From Methanobacterium sp. (GTDB lineage: Archaea; Methanobacteriota; Methanobacteria; Methanobacteriales; Methanobacteriaceae), in NCBI GenBank assembly GCA_039666455.1, contig JAVSLW010000014.1:16765-80764 (forward strand): a stretch of DNA of 64,000 nt, read 5' to 3'. The position numbers were made by a program, and so were the translations under genes. Positions 46,496 through 58,121 of this stretch are shown one piece after another. Positions within the stretch are counted from its first letter, which is position 1, and every line of letters starts with the position of its first letter. Under the pieces are notes generated by a model. The model searched no databases, was not told where the DNA came from, and worked only from the letters and a program-made list of their open reading frames with translations.

Positions 46496-47446
46496 TTATA
46501 CGGTGATATATATTCTTAGTATTATATAACATACGTATATAATAACTAAGGTTAATCCTGCATATCTTGTAATTTTCTTTTCCAATCCTGCAAATAAAAG
46601 GAGTAATACTGTAACAAAAACCATTAACGGTGCGTCAAATGTAATTGAAAGAGATTCTATAGGAATATTCATAAAAAGTGTCGGTATTCCTATCCCTATC
46701 ATTATATTGAATACATTACTACCAAGTACTGTTCCAATTGATAGGCTATGTAATTTTTTCATTGCTGAAGTTAAAGTTACTACAAGTTCAGGAGCACTTG
46801 TTCCTATTCCCAGTGCAAACAGCCCAACTATCATTTTAGGTATGCCTCCAATTTCTGCAAGTTCAACTCCACTATAAACAAGTAATCTGCATCCAATTAT
46901 CAAGCCTATAAGTCCTATAATTACAAAAAATACATTTTTCCAGCTAATAGATTTTTTTTGTGAACTTTTGCTATTTTTAGAGTTTTCTTTTTGAGCCCTT
47001 ATTAATATCCACAGGTATACAACATAAACAGATATAAGTACAATTCCCACCATTCTTGTAATTTCATTAACAAAAAGTAAAAATCCCATAAGTATTAGCA
47101 CCGTTAAAAGGGTCATCATCCCATCACGCATTATTTCCTGGCGGTTAGTCTGGATTACCCCTGCTACAAAAGCTGAAATACCCAGTATCCCTGCAATATT
47201 CCATATATTTGATCCTATAACCACCCCAACTCCAATATCACTACTACCGGTTAAAGTAGCTATCATTGCAGAACCAAATTCAGGAAGTGAAGTTCCAATA
47301 GCCGATGCTGTAACACCCAGTATTATCTCTGAGATTTCGAGAGATTTTCCTATATCAACTAAATTATCAACGAATAAATCTGCAGCTTTTATAACTATTA
47401 ACAATGAAATCACTAAGATTCCTAATAGTCCAGTTAATTGAATCAT
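46496..47446 (-). CDS. CaCA-type calcium/sodium antiporter
   Basis: A 316-aa antiporter of about ten helices in two inverted halves. The alpha repeats are ASAIGTSLPEFGSAM..GSNIWNIAGI and FALGIGTSAPELVVTLTS..GSNVFNIMIGIGI, typical of K+-independent Na+/Ca2+ exchangers. Its TATA box (ATTTATATAG, about 47474-47484, minus) is so close to the ATG that the messenger may be nearly leaderless. Confidence 0.92.
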   Translation of the reverse strand: MIQLTGLLGILVISLLIVIKAADLFVDNLVDIGKSLEISEIILGVTASAIGTSLPEFGSAMIATLTGSSDIGVGVVIGSNIWNIAGILGISAFVAGVIQTNRQEIMRDGMMTLLTVLILMGFLLFVNEITRMVGIVLISVYVVYLWILIRAQKENSKNSKSSQKKSISWKNVFFVIIGLIGLIIGCRLLVYSGVELAEIGGIPKMIVGLFALGIGTSAPELVVTLTSAMKKLHSLSIGTVLGSNVFNIMIGIGIPTLFMNIPIESLSITFDAPLMVFVTVLLLLFAGLEKKITRYAGLTLVIIYVCYIILRIYITV

Positions 47447-47555
47447 GGTTACACAGAAACTATATTTTTTCCTGCTATATAAATATTTAGGAAATATTCG
47501 TGCAAAATTAAAAATTAACTCAAAAAATAACTTAATTTAAAAAATAAAGAAATTT

Positions 47556-47571
47556 AGGCGAATGACCGCCT
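47556..47571 (-). terminator. terminator of the mtr operon
   Basis: The stem AGGCG/CGCCT with a 6-base loop lies 7 bp after the mtrH stop. On the minus strand it is followed by a U-rich run (AAATTTCTTTATTTTTT). Confidence 0.6.
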
Positions 47572-47577
47572 TTTTAC

Positions 47578-48510
47578 TTAGAGCAATTTGAACATTGGGT
47601 GGTCTTCAACTGCTTCTGTTCCTATATCCTTAGCTGCTTCTGCTATGAATATATCACACATAGCACATGCAGGGAAAGCCATTCTTGAGTTTTCGATAGG
47701 ACCAAAAAGTACAAAGTCCCCTCCGGCCATTTGCTGGACAAGGTTTGAACCTATGTCACAAACAGGCCATGCCTCTTTGTGTTCTTTTTTGTATGCTCGA
47801 AGCCAGTCCCAGGCAGATGGTACGTTGTGGATACCGCTACCAACCGGGTATCCCCATTTGCTTTTAACCGCAAATGATGTTCTGCATGCAGGTCCTGCAC
47901 CCTGACCAAGTGGTGTAATAGCTACATCCATGAACGGTTTGGTAATTCCACATGCCTCAGACATTGGAAGAAGTCCATCATCTAATGCTGCTCCACCGTT
48001 TTCCCAGATATTGATTTTACCTTCAACACCAGCTTCCATAGGGTTAAACCCAAGAACTATAGCTGCGGAAATATCTGTTTCTGCAACTGCATCCAGTTCA
48101 GCCTGCTCTGAAGCCATGTTTATGGAGTTATAGATCGCTCTTTCAGATAACCCTGCTTCTTGAGCGTATTTTGCACCTGCAACTTTAGCCTCTGCTGATG
48201 TTGAATCTATCATGAATGGTGCTTCTGTTACATCACCCACAAACTCCAGGTATTTAACTATTGCTTCTGGTGTTGCACCGAAGGTCTGAACAATACATGG
48301 ATTTCCTGTAACGTCAGCCATTTCTTCCATTGTTTTTATGAGTGCTTCTGCTTTGTCTTTATCAAAGACGCCTGCTTTTTCATCGCTTATAATACTGTGA
48401 CCACCATAAAAGATGGTTCCTGCAAGGACAGTTGGATATTCACCAGGCTGGCCTCCAACTTTTACTCCAGCAACATCTATTACAACTTGTTCTTTATCAA
48501 ATCTAAACAT
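47578..48510 (-). CDS. mtrH: methyl-H4MPT:coenzyme M methyltransferase subunit H
   Basis: A 310-aa soluble TIM-barrel subunit that moves the methyl group from methyl-tetrahydromethanopterin to the corrinoid of MtrA. The start MFRFDKEQVVIDVAGVKVGGQPGEYP is diagnostic (in blocks), as is MIDSTSAEAKVAGAKY. It is the last gene of mtrEDCBAFGH. The length is normal. Confidence 0.97.
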   Translation of the reverse strand: MFRFDKEQVVIDVAGVKVGGQPGEYPTVLAGTIFYGGHSIISDEKAGVFDKDKAEALIKTMEEMADVTGNPCIVQTFGATPEAIVKYLEFVGDVTEAPFMIDSTSAEAKVAGAKYAQEAGLSERAIYNSINMASEQAELDAVAETDISAAIVLGFNPMEAGVEGKINIWENGGAALDDGLLPMSEACGITKPFMDVAITPLGQGAGPACRTSFAVKSKWGYPVGSGIHNVPSAWDWLRAYKKEHKEAWPVCDIGSNLVQQMAGGDFVLFGPIENSRMAFPACAMCDIFIAEAAKDIGTEAVEDHPMFKLL

Positions 48511-48525
48511 GCGTAAACCTCCTAA

Positions 48526-48777
48526 TTACATACCTAAAGCTTGTAGGAATGCTCCAATTGCTACAACTTTGAATGCTACAAACAGGATTATGAGTCCTAT
48601 TATAATTCCGTACAAAATACCAATGTCTCTACCTATTTGCTGACCCATTCTCTGAGAGATTTCACCCCATGCAAACTCTACTTTTTCGTCCATGTCGTCT
48701 AATCTCTCATTTGCTTTATTAAAATCATCTGAAGGGACAATAGGGCGAGGTATAACATTTTTTTCTTCTTCTGCCAT
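48526..48777 (-). CDS. mtrG: methyl-H4MPT:CoM methyltransferase subunit G
   Basis: An 83-aa subunit with a charged N-terminal part (DFNKANERLDDMDEKVEFAWGE) and one C-terminal transmembrane helix. It forms part of the membrane complex with MtrF and MtrB. It lies between mtrF and mtrH, as in other Methanobacteriales. Confidence 0.95.
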   Translation of the reverse strand: MAEEEKNVIPRPIVPSDDFNKANERLDDMDEKVEFAWGEISQRMGQQIGRDIGILYGIIIGLIILFVAFKVVAIGAFLQALGM

Positions 48778-48789
48778 AATTTATGCCCC

Positions 48790-48984
48790 CTATCTTAGTG
48801 CCCAGAGTACTGGAAGACCTACAAGGAGAACTGCAAGTATGAATCCCAGTGCCATACCATAGATCCTGGTGGCTATAAGGCCTGCAAATAATCTCTGATC
48901 TCTTCCAATTAAACCGGTTCTGTATTTAACATCTTCTGCTACTTTTCTTATTCCTCTAATATTAGGTTTATTTGATATTAACAT
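48790..48984 (-). CDS. mtrF: methyl-H4MPT:CoM methyltransferase subunit F
   Basis: A 64-aa subunit: a basic soluble N-terminus (RKVAEDVKYRTGLIGRDQRL) resembling the C-terminal part of MtrA, then one membrane helix. The position after mtrA is canonical. Confidence 0.93.
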   Translation of the reverse strand: MLISNKPNIRGIRKVAEDVKYRTGLIGRDQRLFAGLIATRIYGMALGFILAVLLVGLPVLWALR

Positions 48985-48997
48985 TCAAAACCCCCAT

Positions 48998-49714
<717 letters not shown>

Positions 49715-49726
49715 TTAATACACCTC

Positions 49727-50032
49727 CTACATAAATAGAGCAACCAGTAGAATTAGCCCCACTATAAATCCATATACTATGTTTGTTAGTTTACCAGCGT
49801 TCATATAAACGCCTTCTCTTCCAGGAAAAGACCCTGGAGAAACTGTGGTTGGATCAAGGCATGTGTAAATATCTTCTACTGCAACCTCTAATTCGTCTAA
49901 TTGTTCATTTATTGTGTCCATAGACACTATTACAACTTCTCTACCTATTGCGGCCCCTATCATCCCTGTAGAAGGGTCTAAAGTTAAGTTCATTTCAGGA
50001 ACAACTTTTACGAGTGGTAACATTTCTGCCAT
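49727..50032 (-). CDS. mtrB: methyl-H4MPT:CoM methyltransferase subunit B
   Basis: A 101-aa subunit with a soluble N-terminal domain (LTLDPSTGMIGAAIGREVVIVSMD) and a C-terminal transmembrane helix. It lies in the order C-B-A. Confidence 0.94.
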   Translation of the reverse strand: MAEMLPLVKVVPEMNLTLDPSTGMIGAAIGREVVIVSMDTINEQLDELEVAVEDIYTCLDPTTVSPGSFPGREGVYMNAGKLTNIVYGFIVGLILLVALFM

Positions 50033-50044
50033 TTTAATTCCTCC

Positions 50045-50860
50045 TTAGTGCTCCTCTTCTTTAGGCCACATTCCAGACCATTTAACTGATGCTGCGTCTT
50101 CTGCTGATGCTTCAAGGAACGATTTGATGGATGCAAACCATGCTAATGCACCAATTACAGCAATTAGCCACCATGCACCAGATATTCCTATTCCAATTAA
50201 ACCTACAATTGCCATGGCCATGAATCCAGTGGATGCAGCAAGTTTAAGAGTTCTGGTTTGATTTTCATTTGGGCCTAAACATGCGTTAAACGGGTGCTGT
50301 ATAGCCATTGTATTTAAGATGAACAGTAATGCTATAAATCCAGTTGAAATGACTGTCTGCTGTATTACTGGCATTGCAAAGCTTCCAGCTATAGCTGCTG
50401 AAAATCCAAGTACAGATAATGCTGCTGCACCTGATAATTCTGCTGTGCACTGTACCAGTACTGGTATTTTCATTTTTATTACCTGTTTACCTACAACGGC
50501 TACTATTGTACCTACTATCATAGCTATAACTAATCCCATTATAGGGCCAAGTAGAGCTGAGTTAGCCCCAAAGAATAATGCACCTGCAATTCCTGCTAAG
50601 CTACCTACAATACCTATAGCAAGGGACATGTAACCTATGGAAGGTACACCTGTACCTAAACCATAACTTGCTACTCTTCTTATAGCGTCAGCACCCCAGA
50701 TTATGGCTGCGACCGCTCCAAGAGCTGCAAACAGTGGCCCTAAAACTGGGCCTGCAAATGGTAGTAAGTATATACCTACAAGTCCTCCTACAATTCCAAG
50801 TGCTATGGTCTGTGAAGATGGTACGGCAGCACCTGCTGGTCCTCCAGCTGCTACTGACAT
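50045..50860 (-). CDS. mtrC: methyl-H4MPT:CoM methyltransferase subunit C
   Basis: A 271-aa integral membrane subunit with about seven helices and short polar ends. With MtrD and MtrE it builds the Na+-translocating membrane core. The loop QHPFNACLGPNENQTRTLK is characteristic. Confidence 0.94.
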   Translation of the reverse strand: MSVAAGGPAGAAVPSSQTIALGIVGGLVGIYLLPFAGPVLGPLFAALGAVAAIIWGADAIRRVASYGLGTGVPSIGYMSLAIGIVGSLAGIAGALFFGANSALLGPIMGLVIAMIVGTIVAVVGKQVIKMKIPVLVQCTAELSGAAALSVLGFSAAIAGSFAMPVIQQTVISTGFIALLFILNTMAIQHPFNACLGPNENQTRTLKLAASTGFMAMAIVGLIGIGISGAWWLIAVIGALAWFASIKSFLEASAEDAASVKWSGMWPKEEEH

Positions 50861-50861
50861 A

Positions 50862-51575
50862 TTAGATACCTCCTACAAGTAATAATCCTACAATTCCCAC
50901 CACTATTGATACAATTAAACATACCAATAGTCCTCTGGGGAGTCTTTTGAATTTAGGGTCGTGGAAACCTTCTATGGTACCACCGATGTTGTATGAAGCT
51001 ACAACCGCATTTATAAAGAATACTCCTAAAGCGAATATTCCGGCAAGTGTTGCTGCATTTACTGATACTGCGCCACCTATTGCTGCATAAGCAGGGAGTG
51101 CTGTAAGTGCATTGTATAGGAAGTAGTAGATTAATCCTCCACCAATTCCACCTAAAAGTCCACCTATAATTCCACTTACAAAACATACTGTTGGAATTCC
51201 GTGACCTTCAGTACCTGGTGTAACAAATTTATCCTGATTCATTTTGGTTATGGGGTCAGTGTCGACTTTAGCTGATGCGGGCACACATCCTACACCAAAT
51301 ATGTAAACCCAGTTACCTACGAGCATAGTTATACCCAGCATTAAACCTGAACCGATTGCACCTGCTGCTAAGACCAACCATAAAGGTTGACCAGTCATTG
51401 CTGCTGCTGTGATGAGTCCGGTCATACCACCACCTGCTGCAAGCATAGCAGTACCTGTTCCCACACCGGTTGCTGTTGCTATAGCTGCTGGAGCTCCCCC
51501 TACTGGTATGAAGTGTACACCTCCACCAATCAGGACTCCACCAACAGTTACGCCAACTATTACTAATGGATCCAT
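50862..51575 (-). CDS. mtrD: methyl-H4MPT:CoM methyltransferase subunit D
   Basis: A 237-aa polytopic membrane subunit of the Na+ pump core, starting MDPLVIVGVTVGGVLIGGGV, with about six helices. It directly abuts mtrC, so the two are translationally coupled. Confidence 0.94.
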   Translation of the reverse strand: MDPLVIVGVTVGGVLIGGGVHFIPVGGAPAAIATATGVGTGTAMLAAGGGMTGLITAAAMTGQPLWLVLAAGAIGSGLMLGITMLVGNWVYIFGVGCVPASAKVDTDPITKMNQDKFVTPGTEGHGIPTVCFVSGIIGGLLGGIGGGLIYYFLYNALTALPAYAAIGGAVSVNAATLAGIFALGVFFINAVVASYNIGGTIEGFHDPKFKRLPRGLLVCLIVSIVVGIVGLLLVGGI

Positions 51576-51587
51576 TATATTTCCTCC

Positions 51588-52475
51588 TTAATCTTCCAAG
51601 TATGGCCCGTATTTATTCCGGGCAAATACTTCTAATCTGTTGTTAATGATTATCAATAGTATGAGTATCACCAGACCTGCAATGACTCCTCCTACTAATC
51701 CGAATACTATTGTAATCCAGAAGCTCAGGAATACTATGAGTCCAAATGCAAAACCAGTAACAGGCCCACCATATTTAGCACAGAAATAAACAACGTCCAT
51801 GGAGTTTCTGGCACCGAGTTCAGCTTTTCTGGTTATGTCACCGTGAATAGCAACTGGAATACCTCCACCAAATGGATAGTGCTGGTATTCTCTTTCAGCA
51901 CCATAGTGAACGTCTCCTGTTGATGAACCTATAGCACCAATTGTTATACCCCAAAGTACCGCAAGTAGCGGTAATGGGAATGGGTGCCCTAATCCGGGGA
52001 TTGGTAAGGTCATTAAGTATGATAATCCTACTATTGAAAATGTTACAATAAATCCATGTCCTGTTATTGGTCCTAAGTGTTGTGTTATCACATCAAGGAA
52101 CACCGGCTGGTTGAATTGTGATTGACTTACAATCCTACCCAGGTGTGATGTTGTAGCGAATGCTGCGTGGACCAATGCAGCTATAGCTGCACCTCCAGCT
52201 ATCGCCATTATGACTGGTAGGTTTAATGATGCCATTAAAATAAATGCCACTGAACCAGCAATACCTGCCCATGTTCCCATCTGCACTGGTTCACCAGACA
52301 CAGCTTTGTTAAACATTCTGTGAAGGTTACCCATCTGTGGGGCCAGTTGAACCTGAGAGTTAGGGTTACTCATGGATCCGACATCAGATTCTAAATCTTC
52401 TGCGGCTCCGGCAATAGTTGCAGCGGCTCCCATAAGAGCAACAACACCTAATCCTGTAATCATAGGGTCTACCAT
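51588..52475 (-). CDS. mtrE: methyl-H4MPT:CoM methyltransferase subunit E
   Basis: A 295-aa polytopic membrane subunit and first gene of the mtr operon. MVDPMITGLGVVALMGAAAT and the soluble loop DVHYGAEREYQHYPFGGGIP are typical. AAGGAGGA precedes the ATG. A hairpin between mcrA and this gene may limit read-through from mcr. Confidence 0.95.
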   Translation of the reverse strand: MVDPMITGLGVVALMGAAATIAGAAEDLESDVGSMSNPNSQVQLAPQMGNLHRMFNKAVSGEPVQMGTWAGIAGSVAFILMASLNLPVIMAIAGGAAIAALVHAAFATTSHLGRIVSQSQFNQPVFLDVITQHLGPITGHGFIVTFSIVGLSYLMTLPIPGLGHPFPLPLLAVLWGITIGAIGSSTGDVHYGAEREYQHYPFGGGIPVAIHGDITRKAELGARNSMDVVYFCAKYGGPVTGFAFGLIVFLSFWITIVFGLVGGVIAGLVILILLIIINNRLEVFARNKYGPYLED

Positions 52476-52520
52476 GTTTTTATCCTCCTTTTTAATATCT
52501 TTACTTTAAATAAAATAAAA

Positions 52521-52540
52521 AATAGGTGTTTGCGTTACAC

Positions 52541-52545
<5 letters not shown>
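52521..52545 (-). terminator. hairpin at the mcrA stop codon, mcr/mtr boundary
   Basis: AATAGGTGT and ACACCTATT form a 9-bp stem with a 7-base loop. On the minus strand it is followed by TTTTATTTTATTT. The mcrA stop (TAG, 52541-52543) lies inside the stem. It fits a U-tract terminator or attenuator between mcr and mtr. Confidence 0.7.
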
Positions 52546-54193
<1,648 letters not shown>

Positions 54194-54211
54194 ATTAATC
54201 ACCCTCCTGAT

Positions 54212-54961
<750 letters not shown>

Positions 54962-54963
54962 TA

Positions 54964-55560
54964 TCATGCACCTCCTAATGCTAACCTAACTTTTCTAATT
55001 ATTTCATCCAACTTTTCCTGGGGGGCTGTTTCTCCTCTAATAACACCGCTTATTATATCCACGATTTCACCTTTGGTTTTAGGCTCTTCAGGCATCACAG
55101 CTTTTGTTTTAACACCAATTTTTGCAAAATCTTCAAAGTCAACAGGATACTCACATATTATTATGCAAGGTTTCTCCACATGTCGGAGTATTAGCCGGGC
55201 TTTGTATGTGATGTGATGCTTCACACCACCGAGGTGTACCACTATCAATTTATGCAAGTTGATTTGCTCTATTTCTGAGGGAGTAAGTCCAAAAAGGCTG
55301 CCTCCTCCAGCTGACGGAGCATCGTGTGGAACACCAGCTCCAGCATTTAATACCAGAGTGCTTGTCATTATGTTTGCTTCCCGCAATGCAAATGTTATTT
55401 CACAAACAGGTTTTGTTATGTGCCTCCTTCCAGGAGACATTGCAATTGTTAGTACGTCACTTCCACTTTGTGCGAATGTTCCTCTCTGGGCAATTCCTCC
55501 TCCTTCACCCATACCCATTGTTTCTCTACAGTCTACAATGTGTGTTCCCTTGCCAATCAT
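54964..55560 (-). CDS. mcrC: methyl-coenzyme M reductase operon protein C
   Basis: A 198-aa protein not found in the purified a2b2g2 core enzyme. McrC is reported as part of an ATP-dependent activation complex with component A2. It starts MIGKGTHIVDCRETMGMGEG and carries the conserved SPGRRHITKPVCEITF. It overlaps mcrD by 4 bp. The last gene in this window is the A2 protein. Confidence 0.95.
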   Translation of the reverse strand: MIGKGTHIVDCRETMGMGEGGGIAQRGTFAQSGSDVLTIAMSPGRRHITKPVCEITFALREANIMTSTLVLNAGAGVPHDAPSAGGGSLFGLTPSEIEQINLHKLIVVHLGGVKHHITYKARLILRHVEKPCIIICEYPVDFEDFAKIGVKTKAVMPEEPKTKGEIVDIISGVIRGETAPQEKLDEIIRKVRLALGGA

Positions 55561-56018
55561 TCTTCTTTTTTCCTTTTTAGTATTTTTGCTCTTTCACTGA
55601 GTTGTGCATTCTGGTCGGTTAAACCAACCATTTCCTCAGGAATTTCTTCTAATTCGGCCCCGTATTTAAGTTTATCGCTGACTGTTTTCTGTTTTCTTAT
55701 GAATTGTCCGATGTGGATGTTATATCCAAATGGTAATTCATCTTCACACACTTCTTTGATAGAATCTATGACCTCTTCTGCTTCTATTTCCAATAGTATT
55801 CTGCCAGGTTTAACCTGCATTTTTACTTCTTCGCCATTTATTACAATAGTTTTGCTATCTGGGTGTCCTTCTTTGGCTGGAGGGAGTCTTGGTCCGTGTA
55901 TAATCATTTTTTTGATACCTTCTATACTATCAAGACTGTTTAGCAATCTTTCAGCAGTATCTACGTTCAATAATCTGTGTGGAAAAATCTCGATATCCAT
56001 TTGACTTAATGCCCCCAA
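55557..56018 (-). CDS. mcrD: methyl-coenzyme M reductase operon protein D
   Basis: A McrD protein, proposed to help MCR assembly or cofactor delivery. The conserved part MDIEIFPHRLLNVDTAE starts at ATG 56000. The ORF extends six codons further to TTG 56018, and which start is used is unclear because the G-rich stretch lies close to the TTG. Confidence 0.93.
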   Translation of the reverse strand: MGALSQMDIEIFPHRLLNVDTAERLLNSLDSIEGIKKMIIHGPRLPPAKEGHPDSKTIVINGEEVKMQVKPGRILLEIEAEEVIDSIKEVCEDELPFGYNIHIGQFIRKQKTVSDKLKYGAELEEIPEEMVGLTDQNAQLSERAKILKRKKEE

Positions 56019-56030
56019 AGTTAGGATTAC

Positions 56031-57356
56031 TTAAATATTGCCTTTTATATCGGCAGCTGCCTCCACTACATATTTGAGTGGTTCTCTGAATTCATCAACC
56101 TGGCTGAATACGTCTTTAATTAGTCCTGAGGTTGCTTCTGGGGAGAACATCTGAGTACCTGCATCGAGTGCCATTGCGGCTGCTACACATGGTATAGCAA
56201 ATCCTTTACTGTGCCTTGTAACGATGTGGTTACCATTAAAGATACCCGGTCCACCTCCACCGTAGATGGAGTGACTGAAGAAGGAGAATCCAACTGCAGT
56301 ACCTTCTACTCTACCGAAGTCTACACCAGGTAGTCCTGTTGCGAATTCCAGAATATCGTTGTAGTATAGTAATGTTGAAGATACACCTTGAGCAGCTCTT
56401 GCAGCACCCTGGTTGACCATTGTAGCTGCCATTTGTCCTGCTGCGTTGTATGCGTTCCATTTGGCTAAGTCGTCAGTTCCATATAATTTGAAGTCGCCCA
56501 TTTCTTTTTCGACTCCGATCACACCGTCTTCTTCTGCTTTTGCAACCAGATCAAGTATAACAGACCCTACTGTTCCTTCTTTACCGTTATCTTTTACAAG
56601 ATCATATACAATGTTGTCTGCGTTCATTCCCTGGTAAGCTAAACCGAGCAGGTGCATTCTTTCAAATCTTCCTACTGCATCCCCCATTTCAAACATAGCT
56701 GTTTGTTCGAGGAGACTGGATAAAGCTGCTGCCTGCATTGTGTTTTTGAGAGTTGCTGCCACAACGTGGTTAACCATAATGTTCCTTAGTGCGTAACCTG
56801 GACCTTCTAATTTTTGAGGTATGTCAAGCATGGTAGCAATGTTTCCACCTGCGTATTCAACTGTTTGTGGATATCTACCTAAAACTGCTGCCTTTACCAT
56901 GTTTGCATCATACATACTGATATCAAACTGGTTAACGATAGCCTGGATGAATGCAGATGCAGTTACCAATGAAGTTGCTGAATATTCAGCAGCCGCATCA
57001 AGCCTTGCGGATGGTAATTGAACTAATGCTCTCTTTCCACCTGCGAGAAGTTCGACTTTGGTGTTGTCCCCTTCTTCTACAAGAATCATTTCTTTTGCTT
57101 CCTGTGCTATGGCTTCAGCATTTCCGACTATGTCGAGATCCATTTCTCTTCCTAATATCTTTCCTCCAGCAACCTTTCCAGTCTTTAGAACGTTCTCTAT
57201 ACCTTCGAGGTTCACTGCTACTGTCCTCTTGATACCCTGCACGATACTCTTGATCGCTGGGTTTCTCAATGGACTTAAGGCTTCTATTGGAACTTGTTCT
57301 TCAACAAGATTACCTCTGTCGTCGTACAAGTCGATCTTATCTTCAAATCTTGCCAT
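56031..57356 (-). CDS. mcrB: methyl-coenzyme M reductase beta subunit
   Basis: The beta subunit of MCR, 441 aa, and first gene of the operon. MARFEDKIDLYDDRGNLVEEQVP is split over the start, and SFFSHSIYGGGGPGIFNGNHIVTRHSKG near the C-terminus lines the active site. AAGGAGGG precedes the ATG. It is transcribed with a long structured leader. Confidence 0.97.
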   Translation of the reverse strand: MARFEDKIDLYDDRGNLVEEQVPIEALSPLRNPAIKSIVQGIKRTVAVNLEGIENVLKTGKVAGGKILGREMDLDIVGNAEAIAQEAKEMILVEEGDNTKVELLAGGKRALVQLPSARLDAAAEYSATSLVTASAFIQAIVNQFDISMYDANMVKAAVLGRYPQTVEYAGGNIATMLDIPQKLEGPGYALRNIMVNHVVAATLKNTMQAAALSSLLEQTAMFEMGDAVGRFERMHLLGLAYQGMNADNIVYDLVKDNGKEGTVGSVILDLVAKAEEDGVIGVEKEMGDFKLYGTDDLAKWNAYNAAGQMAATMVNQGAARAAQGVSSTLLYYNDILEFATGLPGVDFGRVEGTAVGFSFFSHSIYGGGGPGIFNGNHIVTRHSKGFAIPCVAAAMALDAGTQMFSPEATSGLIKDVFSQVDEFREPLKYVVEAAADIKGNI

Positions 57357-57379
57357 TTTTTCCCTCCTTGGAAATTTTT

Positions 57380-57476
57380 GTATATCAATTTGGATTTAAG
57401 TATCAATCCCCCCCAAAGAATTTGGCTGTGCCATCCTTATTTAATAAGGAATCCTTGGGAGTATGTATTGATATAC
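57380..57476 (-). promoter_or_regulatory. predicted structured RNA in the mcr 5' leader
   Basis: Read on the minus strand, the leader folds by eye into five stems. P1 GUAUAUCAAU (57476-57467) pairs with AUUGAUAUAC (57389-57380). P2 CUCCCAAGGA (57461-57452) pairs with UCUUUGGGGG (57419-57410), with two G-U pairs. Inside P2 are P3 CCUUAU-UAA-AUAAGG and P4 UGGC-ACA-GCCA. P5 GGAUU (57409-57405) pairs with AAUCC (57396-57392). The element ends 23 nt before the mcrB start and next to its ribosome binding site, suiting translational control. An alternative pairing of AAGGA with UCCUU exists. Confidence 0.65.
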
Positions 57477-57493
57477 GAGACTTCATTTAGATT

Positions 57494-57542
57494 CCATATA
57501 TTATTAAACTTTCTTCTTGATTCAATTAGAAAAATTTATAAG
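57494..57542 (-). promoter_or_regulatory. candidate mcr promoter(s)
   Basis: Two TATA-like boxes face mcr. TTATAAAT at 57534-57541 would start transcription near 57512. TTTAATAATATATG at about 57495-57508 would start it near 57478, almost exactly at the first base of the structured leader. Sequence alone does not decide between them. Confidence 0.5.
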
Positions 57543-57560
57543 GCATGAGCAATTTACCTG

Positions 57561-57592
57561 TTTTAAGTACAGATAACCAGTTTTTAGTACAG
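57561..57592. repeat. paired direct repeats upstream of the mcr promoter
   Basis: TTTTAAGTACAG (57561-57572) and TTTTTAGTACAG (57581-57592) are 20 bp apart, two helical turns. They begin about 20 bp upstream of the distal mcr TATA box, a usual position for an activator site. Confidence 0.55.
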
Positions 57593-57836
57593 TAAAATCA
57601 ATTATATCTCATAAAACCGTATATTTTCATGTAGTTTTTAAAAATAAGAAAGGAAATTATGGTGTTTATATCCACAATTTTTCTATTTAAATCAATTTAA
57701 TATTATTTAAAAGGATAATTCTCCCCATATTAAATTGAAATTATTATAAATTTTGATTGAATAGAAAAACTAATAAGAGGATCTCATTTGATTACAAAAA
57801 CCATAGATAATCCTAAATATAGAAGAGGGAAATTTT

Positions 57837-57965
57837 ATGCGTACTACTTTCTTAAAAAACGGATATACTAATGCTAAGCCATTTTTAAATGTGCCGGGGG
57901 CAAGGCCCAGCTACTGGAAACATTTAGCAGCAGATTACCTGATGATATCACTGAAAGTAGAATGA
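57837..57965 (+). CDS. possible 42-aa protein upstream of mmp10
   Basis: ATG 57837 has GAGGG at a 7-base spacing and reads MRTTFLKNGYTNAKPFLNVP, then ARPSYWKHLAADYLM. It is soluble, with no known motif. It could be a small protein or a remnant. Confidence 0.35.
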   Translation: MRTTFLKNGYTNAKPFLNVPGARPSYWKHLAADYLMISLKVE

Positions 57966-57993
57966 TTGATAGATATGTTTAACACTTAAAGCC

Positions 57994-58014
57994 ATGGGAG
58001 GTTATCACTCCCAT
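57994..58014. terminator. hairpin between mcr and mmp10
   Basis: ATGGGAG and CTCCCAT form a 7-bp stem around a 7-base loop. No U-run follows on either strand. A second weaker palindrome (GTGTTCAACAC) lies about 30 bp further on. Confidence 0.35.
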
Positions 58015-58086
58015 AGAACTGTATTCTAAACTGTGCACTCAGAGGGTGTTCAACACTCAAAACTTAACGCCACCATGTCGGAAAAA

Positions 58087-58096
58087 ATTATATATG
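58087..58096 (+). promoter_or_regulatory. TATA element for mmp10
   Basis: ATTATATATG lies about 30 bp before the ATG at 58122, which implies a very short or absent leader. Confidence 0.5.
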
Positions 58097-58121
58097 ATTT
58101 AATTCTATACAAGTAGATACC

